From positions 160,719-224,718 of the forward strand of contig NZ_JASCIS010000009.1 of assembly GCF_029968015.1 (NCBI RefSeq): DNA of 64,000 nucleotides. Direction: 5' to 3'. Below are positions 57,928 to 64,000 of the stretch, in pieces. The translations under genes were made by a program, and so were the position numbers. Source of the DNA: Streptomyces luteolus (GTDB taxonomy: Bacteria > Actinomycetota > Actinomycetes > Streptomycetales > Streptomycetaceae). The notes under the pieces were generated by a model, which saw only the letters and a program-made list of their open reading frames with translations, was not told the origin of the DNA and ran no database searches. The first letter of the stretch is position 1. Each line of letters opens with the position of its first letter.

Positions 57928-57985
57928 CCGGAGAAGTAGCCGGAGAAGCAGCCGAAGAAGTAGCCGAAGAAGTAGTCGAAGAAGC
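57918..57985. repeat. 12-bp repeat over the XRE gene stop
   Basis: About 5.5 copies of GAAGAAGTAGCC (or GGAGAAGTAGCC). The first gives the final Lys-Lys-stop; the others repeat in-frame TAGs, so read-through would meet more stops. Confidence 0.92.
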
Positions 57986-58010
57986 GGGTCGATACGGGTT
58001 CACAGGGGGC

Positions 58011-58027
58011 AAGCGACCGCTTAGTAT
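58011..58027. promoter_or_regulatory. Operator and -10 before the quinone reductase/fadE operon
   Basis: AAGCGACCGCTT (58011-58022, perfect 5-bp arms) is directly next to a -10-like TAGTAT (58022-58027), 53 bases before the quinone reductase start. This is the usual geometry of a TetR-controlled promoter. Confidence 0.6.
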
Positions 58028-58079
58028 GCGATGAGCTCGGCGACAGAGCTTGGTTCACGACCCTCCGTGGAGGCCCCGC

Positions 58080-59042
58080 ATGCAGGCATGGCGAGTGCAC
58101 GAGAACGGCGAGCCCGGTGAGGTGATGCGGCTCGAAGAGACCGCCGCGCCCACGCCAGGTGAGGGGCAGGTGGTGCTCAAGGTGCGGGCCGCCAACATCA
58201 ACTTCCCGGACGCGCTGCTCTGCCGGGGCCAGTACCAGGTCCGGCCGCCGCTGCCGTTCACGCCCGGCGTGGAGATCTGCGGGGAGACCGAGGACGGCCG
58301 CCGCGTCATCGCCAACCCCGCCCTGCCGTACGGCGGCTTCGCCGAGTACACGGTCGCCGACGCCGCCGCCGTGCTGCCCGCGCCCGACGCCCTCGACGAC
58401 GCCGAGGCCGCCGCGCTGCACATCGGCTACCAGACCGGCTGGTTCGGGCTGCACCGGCGGGCCGCGCTGCAGCCCGGCGAGACGCTGCTCGTGCACGCCG
58501 CCGCGGGCGGGGTCGGCTCGGCCGCCGTGCAGCTCGGCAAGGCCGCCGGCGCCAAGGTCATCGGTGTCGTGGGCGGCCCCGACAAGGTGCGCGTCGCCGA
58601 GGAGTTGGGCTGCGACGTCGTCATCGACCGCCGCACCGACGACCTCGTCTCCGTCGTCAAGGAGTCCACGGGCGGCCGCGGCGCCGATGTCGTCTACGAC
58701 CCGGTGGGCGGCGACGCGTACGCCAAGTCCACGAAGTGCGTGGCCTTCGAGGGCCGCATCCTCGTCGTCGGCTTCGCGAGCGGAGTCATCCCGACGCCCG
58801 CGCTCAACCACGCGCTCGTGAAGAACTACTCGGTGGTGGGCCTGCACTGGGGCCTCTACAACACCAAGGACCCTGAGGCCGTCCGCCGCTGCCACGACAC
58901 GCTCACCGAACTCGCCGCGAAGGGCGCCATCAAGCCCCTGATCAGTGAACGCGTCGCGCTGAAGGACGGCGCCGCCGCCGTGCAGCGCGTCGCCGACGGC
59001 GTCACCACCGGCCGCGTGGCGATCGTCCCGGAAGGAGCCTGA
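58080..59042 (+). CDS. NADPH:quinone oxidoreductase (zeta-crystallin-like MDR)
   Basis: A 320-residue zinc-free medium-chain dehydrogenase: ANINFPDALLCRGQYQVRPP, LPFTPGVEICGE, HIGYQTGWFGLHRRAALQPG, LLVHAAAGGVGSAAVQLGKA (nucleotide-binding AAGGVG) and VGFASGVIPTPALNHALVKN. No structural zinc cysteines are seen. It reduces quinones or enoyl compounds with NADPH. GGAGG lies seven bases before the ATG at 58080. It is followed after three bases by the first acyl-CoA dehydrogenase, a common actinobacterial trio. Confidence 0.9.
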   Translation: MQAWRVHENGEPGEVMRLEETAAPTPGEGQVVLKVRAANINFPDALLCRGQYQVRPPLPFTPGVEICGETEDGRRVIANPALPYGGFAEYTVADAAAVLPAPDALDDAEAAALHIGYQTGWFGLHRRAALQPGETLLVHAAAGGVGSAAVQLGKAAGAKVIGVVGGPDKVRVAEELGCDVVIDRRTDDLVSVVKESTGGRGADVVYDPVGGDAYAKSTKCVAFEGRILVVGFASGVIPTPALNHALVKNYSVVGLHWGLYNTKDPEAVRRCHDTLTELAAKGAIKPLISERVALKDGAAAVQRVADGVTTGRVAIVPEGA

Positions 59043-59045
59043 TCC

Positions 59046-60230
59046 ATGACGATCAGCGAGGCTCAACTGCGCGATCGCGTACGGGAGTTGCTTGCCGCAC
59101 ACCCGATCGCTTCCACCCCGCGCGAGGCCTTCCTCGAAGCCCGCTTCGACGCCGGGCTCGCCTGGGTGCACTTCCCCGAAGAGCTCGGCGGACTCGGCCT
59201 TCCGCGCACCCAGCAGGCCGTCGTGGACGCCGAGTTGGAGGCCGCGGGGGCGCCCGACAACGATCCGCGACGCATCGGCATCGGTCTGGGCATGGCCGCG
59301 CCCACGGTCCTCACGTACGGCACCGAGGAGCAGAAGCGGCGCTGGCTCAGGCCGCTGTGGCTGGGCGAGGAGGTGTGGTGCCAGCTGTTCTCGGAGCCCG
59401 GCGCCGGATCCGACCTCGCGGCGCTCGGCACCCGTGCCGTCCGGGACGGCGACACCTGGGTGGTCAACGGCCAGAAGGTGTGGACGTCCAACGCGCACAA
59501 CGCCCGCTGGGCCATCCTCATCGCCCGTACCGACCCGGAGCAGCCCAAGCACCGCGGCATCACGTACTTCGTGTGCGACATGACCGACCCCGGCGTCGAG
59601 GTACGGCCGCTGCGGCAGATCACCGGCGAGGCCGAGTTCAACGAGGTGTTCCTCTCCGACGTGCGCATCCCCGACGCGCACCGGCTCGGCGAGGTCGGCG
59701 ACGGCTGGCGGGTCGCGCAGACCACGCTCATGAACGAGCGCGTCGCCATCGGCGGCATGCGCCTGCCCCGCGAGGGCGGCGTGATCGGCCCGGTCGTCGA
59801 GGCCTGGCGGGAGCGCCCCGAACTGCGCACCCACGACCTGCACCAGGACCTGCTGAAGCTGTGGGTCGAGGCAGAGGTCGCACGCCTTACCGGTGAGCGT
59901 CTGCGCCAGCAGCTCGTCGCCGGACAGCCGGGCCCCGAGGGCTCCGGCATGAAGCTCGGCTTCGCCCGGCTCAACCAGCGCATCAGCGGCCTGGAGCTCG
60001 AACTCCTCGGCGAGGACGGTCTGTCGTACGAGGACTGGACGATGACCCGTCCCGAGATCGTCGACTTCACCGGCCGCGACGCGGGCTACCGCTATCTGCG
60101 CGCCAAGGGCAACAGCATCGAGGGCGGGACCAGCGAGGTCCTCCTCAACATCGTCGCCGAACGCGTCCTGGGACTGCCGTCCGAGCCGCGCACCGACAAG
60201 GACGTCGCATGGAAGGACCTGGCCAGGTGA
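59046..60230 (+). CDS. Acyl-CoA dehydrogenase (FadE-type, large subunit-like)
   Basis: A 394-residue dehydrogenase: LFSEPGAGSDLAALGTRAVR, WVVNGQKVWTSNAHNARWAI, LRQITGEAEFNEVFLSDVRI, and YRYLRAKGNSIEGGTSEVLL with the FAD-contact loop. It resembles the FadE subunits of alpha2-beta2 dehydrogenases that act on CoA esters of bulky or branched chains, where a second, less canonical dehydrogenase is the partner; the next gene overlaps by four bases and fits. Confidence 0.9.
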   Translation: MTISEAQLRDRVRELLAAHPIASTPREAFLEARFDAGLAWVHFPEELGGLGLPRTQQAVVDAELEAAGAPDNDPRRIGIGLGMAAPTVLTYGTEEQKRRWLRPLWLGEEVWCQLFSEPGAGSDLAALGTRAVRDGDTWVVNGQKVWTSNAHNARWAILIARTDPEQPKHRGITYFVCDMTDPGVEVRPLRQITGEAEFNEVFLSDVRIPDAHRLGEVGDGWRVAQTTLMNERVAIGGMRLPREGGVIGPVVEAWRERPELRTHDLHQDLLKLWVEAEVARLTGERLRQQLVAGQPGPEGSGMKLGFARLNQRISGLELELLGEDGLSYEDWTMTRPEIVDFTGRDAGYRYLRAKGNSIEGGTSEVLLNIVAERVLGLPSEPRTDKDVAWKDLAR

Positions 60231-61339
60231 GCACCTCTGTGGACCTCCTCTACTCGGAGACCGAGGACGAACTCCGCTCGGTGGTACGGGACGTGCTGAC
60301 CGACCACTGCACCGCCGCCGCCGTCCTCGCCCGGATCGAGACCGACGAGCCGCACGACCGTGAGCTGTGGAAGACCCTCGCGACGGAAATGGGCCTCGCC
60401 GGACTCCTCGTACCGGAGAAGCTCGGCGGGCAGGGCGCCACGCACCGCGAGGCGGCCGTGGTCCTGGAGGAGCTGGGGCGGGCCGTGGCGCCCGTGCCGT
60501 ATCTGAGCAGTGCGGTGGTGGTCACCGAGATGCTGCTCGGCTGCCCGGCTCAGCAGCCCCAAGTGGGCGCGCAGCTCGCGGAGTTGGCCTCCGGACGCCA
60601 GGTCGGCGCCCTCGTCGTGCCCTTCACGACGGCGCCGCACGCCCCGTACGCGCGCGTGCGCCGCAGCTCCGACGGGCTCCTGCACGGCACGGTGACGGCG
60701 GTCGCGGACGCGGCGGGCGCCGATCTCCTGTACGTCGCCACCGACGACGCCCTCTACACGCTCGCCGCCGACCAGGGGGGCGTCACCGTCACCCCCCGCA
60801 CCTCCCTCGACCTGACCCGGCCGCTCGCCGACGTCACCCTCGACGGCGCCCGCGGCGGCGAGCCGATCAGCGAGGACCCGGACTCGGCCGTACGGCGCGG
60901 TCTGCGGGCCGGAGCCGCGCTGCTCGCCTCCGAGCAACTCGGCGTCGCCGACTGGTGCTTGACGGAGACCGTCGCCTACACGCGCGACCGCCACCAGTTC
61001 AACCGCCCCGTCGGCTCCTTCCAGGCGCTCAAGCACCGGCTTGCGGAGTTGTGGCTGGAGACCGTCAACGCCCGTGCGGCGGCCCGCAACGCGGCCGACG
61101 CCCTGGCCACGGAGAGCGCGGAGGCCCCTCTCGCCGCGTCCCTCGCGCAGGCCTACTGCTCCCCGGTGGCCGTCCACGCCGCCGAGGAGGCGCTCCAGTT
61201 GCACGGCGGCATCGGCATGACCTGGGAGCACCCGGTGCACCTGTACCTGAAGCGGGCCAAGGCGGATGCAGTGGGGCTCGGTTCGGCGGGGCGGCATCGG
61301 GAGGCGATCGCGGGCCTGGTGGATCTCCGGGCGCCGTAG
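60227..61339 (+). CDS. Acyl-CoA dehydrogenase (partner subunit)
   Basis: A 370-residue dehydrogenase of the divergent type: LGLAGLLVPEKLGGQGATHR, LASEQLGVADWCLTETVAYT, RDRHQFNRPVGSFQALKHRL and ALQLHGGIGMTWEHPVHLYL. The usual EPGxGSD segment is replaced by a shorter, variable middle, as in partner chains of heteromeric FadE enzymes. GTG 60227 overlaps the upstream TGA; GGAAGGA lies at 60211. It probably forms a complex with the preceding protein. Confidence 0.88.
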   Translation: MSTSVDLLYSETEDELRSVVRDVLTDHCTAAAVLARIETDEPHDRELWKTLATEMGLAGLLVPEKLGGQGATHREAAVVLEELGRAVAPVPYLSSAVVVTEMLLGCPAQQPQVGAQLAELASGRQVGALVVPFTTAPHAPYARVRRSSDGLLHGTVTAVADAAGADLLYVATDDALYTLAADQGGVTVTPRTSLDLTRPLADVTLDGARGGEPISEDPDSAVRRGLRAGAALLASEQLGVADWCLTETVAYTRDRHQFNRPVGSFQALKHRLAELWLETVNARAAARNAADALATESAEAPLAASLAQAYCSPVAVHAAEEALQLHGGIGMTWEHPVHLYLKRAKADAVGLGSAGRHREAIAGLVDLRAP

Positions 61340-61365
61340 GAACCCAGCGGGCGGAACCCCGCGCG

Positions 61366-61414
61366 GCCGGGCGACGCCGACCCTGTGCCAGGGGCGACCG
61401 GCGTCGCCCGGCCG
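61366..61414. terminator. 15-bp stem bidirectional terminator
   Basis: GGCCGGGCGACGCCG (61366-61380) pairs perfectly with CGGCGTCGCCCGGCC (61400-61414) around a 19-base loop. It lies between convergent acyl-CoA dehydrogenase and AraC-type genes. Confidence 0.85.
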
Positions 61415-61473
61415 ATGGGCGACCGGAGCAACGGGGGCCGCCGGTGGCGGACGCGGCGGGCTGGAACAGCAGC

Positions 61474-62514
61474 TCAGCGGTGTGACTCCGCGCGCGCCGG
61501 CGGAAACGCCCGCCGGTAGTCGCTGGGCGACACCCCCACCTGCTTCAGGAAGTGGTGGCGGAAGTTGTTCGCCGTACCGAGCCCGCTCAAGGCGCCGATC
61601 TTCTCGACCGGCAAGGTCGTCGATTCCAGCAGGCTCCGCGCCAGGCCGAGGCGTTCGTTCAGGAGCCACTGCAGCGGGGTCGTTCCCGTGGCCGCCTGGA
61701 GCCGGCGGTAGAACGTGCGCGGGCTCAGGGCCGCACGCCGGGCCAGGTCCTCGACGGTCAGCGGCTCGTCCAGGCGGGCCCGCGCCCACGCGAGGACGGG
61801 AGCCAGGCCCGCGTCGTCCGTCTCCGGCATCGGCGCGTCGATGAACTGCGCCTGCCCGCCCGGACGGTGGGCCGGCACGACCATGCGCCGGGCCAGCTGG
61901 TTGGCGACATGGGCGCCGAGGTCCCGCCGTACGAGATGGAGGCACAGGTCGAGGCCCGCGGTGAGCCCGGCGCTGGTGAGGACGGAGCCCTCGTCCACGT
62001 ACAGCACCGAGTCGTCCACCTCCACCTTCGGGTAGCGCGCGGCGAGCTGTGCCGTGTGCATCCAGTGCGCCGTGGCCCGGCGGCCGTCGAGCAGTCCGGC
62101 CTCGGCGAGCGCGAAGGCGCCGTTGCAGAGGGAGACCATGCGGGCCCCCTCGTCGTACGCGCGGCGCAGTGCGGGCACGAGCCCCGCAGGCAGCGGACGG
62201 CCTTCCTCGACGAAGGCGTCGGGCACGGACGGCACGATGACGGTGTCGGCGCCCACGATGTCGTCGATCCCGTACGGGGTGCGGACCGAGAAGCCCGTCG
62301 GGTCCTGCGGCGCCCGCGACGCCCCGGTGCCGCACAGCCGGAAGTCGTACCAGCGGTCCGCCAGATCGGGCTGCGGCTTCCCGAAGACCGTGCAGGGGAT
62401 GCTCAGTTCGTACAGGTCCCAGGCGGGCACCCCGAACTCCTCGGTCACGACCACGGCCACCGAACCCACGCTCATACCGCGAGCGTACGGCACGAATTTG
62501 GTGGTCGCCGTCAT
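61474..62514 (-). CDS. GlxA-type AraC-family regulator (DJ-1/PfpI plus HTH)
   Basis: A 346-residue protein. The N-terminal DJ-1/PfpI-like domain shows PAWDLYELSIPCTVFGKPQP, DTVIVPSVPDAFVEEGRPLP and the nucleophile-elbow region RMVSLCNGAFALAEAGLLDG. The C-terminal AraC domain has two helix-turn-helices (LTVEDLARRAALSPRTFYRR, EKIGALSGLGTANNFRHHFL). It probably activates genes in response to a small molecule. The start at 62514 is chosen for the purine-rich AGGACAG upstream; ATG 62475 is also possible. It is divergent from the imine-reductase-like gene, its likely target. Confidence 0.88.
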   Translation of the reverse strand: MTATTKFVPYARGMSVGSVAVVVTEEFGVPAWDLYELSIPCTVFGKPQPDLADRWYDFRLCGTGASRAPQDPTGFSVRTPYGIDDIVGADTVIVPSVPDAFVEEGRPLPAGLVPALRRAYDEGARMVSLCNGAFALAEAGLLDGRRATAHWMHTAQLAARYPKVEVDDSVLYVDEGSVLTSAGLTAGLDLCLHLVRRDLGAHVANQLARRMVVPAHRPGGQAQFIDAPMPETDDAGLAPVLAWARARLDEPLTVEDLARRAALSPRTFYRRLQAATGTTPLQWLLNERLGLARSLLESTTLPVEKIGALSGLGTANNFRHHFLKQVGVSPSDYRRAFPPARAESHR

Positions 62515-62607
62515 TCCTGTCACTGTCCTGCCGGGGTGGGCCCTGCGAGCGTGTCCTTACGCGATCGCGAGCCGAACCACCCTGCGGAACACAGGAGTTG
62601 ACCACGT

Positions 62608-63495
62608 ATGTCCATCGACCAGCAGGCCGTCACCGTCATCGGACTCGGATCCATGGGCTCGGCGCTCGCCGCCGCACTGCTCGACCGGGGCCACCTCGTC
62701 ACGGTGTGGAACCGCACGCCCGACAAGGCCCGTGACCTCGTCGAACGCGGCGCCCGCCTTGCCGCCACGCCCGAAGAGGCCGTCGCCGCAAGCCCGTTGA
62801 CCCTCACCTGCGTGTTCGACGAGGCGGTCCTGCGGAAGCTGCTCACGCCGATCGCCGGGGCCCTGGCCGGGCGGGTGGTGGTCAACGTGACCTCCGGATC
62901 CGCCGAGCAGGCCCGGGAGTTGGACGCCTGGCTGCGCTCGCACGGCGCCGAGCACCTGGACGGCGGCATCATGACGACGCCGCCGGGCGTGGGCGACCCG
63001 AGCATGATGTTCCTCTACAGCGGCTCAAGTGCGGCCTTCGACGCTTGCCGTTCGACCCTCCAAGTCCTCGGCGACGCCGTGTACTTGGGCGCGGACCCGG
63101 GGCTGGCGTCGCTCTACGACACGGCGCTGCTCGGCCTGATGTGGTCCACCCTGACCGGCTGGCTGCACGGCAGCGCGCTCGTGGGCGCCGACGGGGTGGC
63201 GGCCGCGGCGTTCACCCCGGTCGCCGTGCGCTGGCTGACCGCGGTGGCCGGGTTCATGACGACCTACGCGGGCCAGGTGGACGCCGGTCGCTATCCGGGC
63301 GACGACGCCACCGTCGACGTGCAGATCGCGACGGTCCGGCACCTGGTGCACGCCGCCCAGGCTCGTGGGGTCGACACCGAGCTGCCCGAACTCCTGGAGT
63401 CGTTCATGCGGCGGGCGGCGGCCGCGGGCCACGGCTCCGACAGTTATGCCGCCGTGATCGAGGCCCTGCGAACCTCGGACACCGCCCAAGTCTGA
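62608..63495 (+). CDS. Imine-reductase-like NADPH-dependent oxidoreductase
   Basis: A 295-residue beta-hydroxyacid-dehydrogenase/imine-reductase-fold enzyme: TVIGLGSMGSALAAALLDRG is the NADP loop, VWNRTPDKARDLVERGARLA the specificity helix, and MTTPPGVGDPSMMFLYSGS and LASLYDTALLGLMWSTLTGW the interdomain region. In the latter, the Asp of LYDTALLG is at the position that is Asp in R-type imine reductases. The usual hydroxyacid-dehydrogenase Lys is not visible, favouring imine reduction. AGGAG precedes the ATG. Native substrate unknown; probably controlled by the divergent AraC-type protein. Confidence 0.87.
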   Translation: MSIDQQAVTVIGLGSMGSALAAALLDRGHLVTVWNRTPDKARDLVERGARLAATPEEAVAASPLTLTCVFDEAVLRKLLTPIAGALAGRVVVNVTSGSAEQARELDAWLRSHGAEHLDGGIMTTPPGVGDPSMMFLYSGSSAAFDACRSTLQVLGDAVYLGADPGLASLYDTALLGLMWSTLTGWLHGSALVGADGVAAAAFTPVAVRWLTAVAGFMTTYAGQVDAGRYPGDDATVDVQIATVRHLVHAAQARGVDTELPELLESFMRRAAAAGHGSDSYAAVIEALRTSDTAQV

Positions 63496-63558
63496 CCATC
63501 CGATCAGGGAGCCCGCCTTCCCGAAGGTCTGCGGCCTCGTTCTTCGTCTACAGCGCCG

Positions 63559-63591
63559 TCGTGGCTGGTCGCGCTGTTCCCCGCGCCCCTA
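63559..63591 (+). repeat. Conserved intergenic element, copy D
   Basis: GTCGTGGCTGGTCGCGCTGT then TCCCCGCGCCCCT, one base different in the core from copy A (28542-28574). It ends at the stop codon of the small minus-strand gene and is followed by a short CCCC-TAT-CGGGG hairpin. Confidence 0.85.
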
Positions 63592-63870
63592 TCGGGGCTG
63601 CGTCACCAGCGCATAAGCACGAGCCAGCCGCTCAAGCTCCTCCGTCGCCCCGGGCTCCGTCACGTCCACGGCCTCCGTGGCCCGGCTGATCGCGTCGAGC
63701 AGGCGCTCCTGGGCCTCGGTCGCCCCCGGGGAAAGCTGGGCCGGCGCGGAGGTCCGGGGCGGTTCGGGGGCGACCGCGGCGCGGGCCCAGTACTCCAGTG
63801 GGTTGCGGTCGCGCGTGACGGGGCCCGGTGCGGTGCGGGGCTCGCCCTCCTGTGGTGTGCGGTCGGTCAT
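63589..63870 (-). CDS. Small hypothetical protein
   Basis: A 93-residue protein beginning MTDRTPQEGEPRTAPGP. The N-terminal half is polar and disordered; the second half (AQERLLDAISRATEAVDVTE, EELERLARAYALVTQPR) is a likely helix pair. GGAAAGGGGG precedes the ATG at 63870. I recognise no family. Confidence 0.55.
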   Translation of the reverse strand: MTDRTPQEGEPRTAPGPVTRDRNPLEYWARAAVAPEPPRTSAPAQLSPGATEAQERLLDAISRATEAVDVTEPGATEELERLARAYALVTQPR

Positions 63871-63927
63871 GACACCCCCCCTTTCCTGTCCGGTCATGTC
63901 CAGAGAAGATCAACTTACCGAGCGCGG

Positions 63928-64000
63928 GGCCGGGGGGGGGGGGGCCCCCCCCCCCCCCCCACACCGGCCCCCCCCGCCCGGGGCCCCCCCCCCCCCCCCC
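63928..64000. other. G/C homopolymer run, probable contig-end artefact
   Basis: From 63932 there are 13 G, then 16 C, and further runs of C to the last base. No genome region of this kind is expected; base-calling failure at the end of an assembly is the simplest explanation. Confidence 0.85.

Overview
The window is high-GC actinobacterial DNA, almost certainly a Streptomyces chromosome. The evidence is extreme third-position GC, many GTG/TTG starts, GGAGG-type ribosome sites, near absence of TTA codons, the syntenic pcaV/pcaIJFHGBL locus, a SpoIIE phosphatase fused to an anti-sigma kinase-like domain, and the family of conserved intergenic hairpins common in that genus. No tRNA, rRNA, CRISPR array, prophage or classical antibiotic cluster was seen. 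The final ~70 bases are G/C homopolymer and look like a contig-end artefact.

Layout. 1-2.9 kb: end of an aminoglycoside-phosphotransferase-fold gene, a zinc-free ribosomal protein L32 with a Zur-box-like site, an orphan IS5-type transposase N-terminus and an NmrA-like reductase. 2.9-12.3 kb: an acyl-CoA catabolic region (aldo/keto reductase, acyl-CoA ligase, decayed racemase/CoA-transferase, SDR, metallo-beta-lactamase hydrolase, acyl-CoA dehydrogenase, M20 amidohydrolase, TetR regulator, enoyl-CoA hydratase). It is tied together by four copies of one palindrome, TTAACGATCGTTC, one of them at the TetR gene. 12.5-19.7 kb: sensor phosphatase, SRPBCC protein, ABC exporter and small hydrophilic proteins. 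20.1-28.1 kb: a CYP152-type peroxygenase, an NmrA-like protein, GNATs, a TPR protein, a two-gene flavin monooxygenase/FMN reductase operon and a VOC protein. 28.7-31.3 kb: ankyrin/beta-propeller lipoprotein pair and an ArsR/VOC pair.

31.4-44.6 kb is the clearest pathway: divergent MarR regulator (PcaV type) and pcaI-J-F-H-G-B-L, then a shikimate-type MHS transporter, a shikimate/quinate dehydrogenase, a 3-dehydroshikimate dehydratase fused to an HPPD-like domain, and a TetR regulator. Together these import hydroaromatic acids, convert them to protocatechuate and cleave that to succinyl-CoA and acetyl-CoA by the beta-ketoadipate route. 44.6-46.6 kb: AurF-like diiron oxygenase, divergent TetR and a DUF4873 protein. 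47.1-53.6 kb: a betaine/choline-type ABC importer (two permeases, binding lipoprotein) convergent with its likely ATPase, which is the last gene of a lutABC lactate-oxidation operon; lutC carries the only in-frame TTA codon I noticed. 54.5-63.9 kb: PIG-L deacetylase, enoyl-CoA hydratase, dienoyl-CoA-reductase-like SDR, leaderless XRE-cupin regulator, a quinone reductase/two acyl-CoA dehydrogenase operon, a GlxA-type AraC regulator and an imine-reductase-like enzyme.

A cross-window theme is the number of short tandem repeats (6-39 bp units). Many are in frame inside enzymes (pcaF, pcaB, pcaL, a GNAT, an SDR) or sit on stop codons; others expand intergenic hairpin elements.
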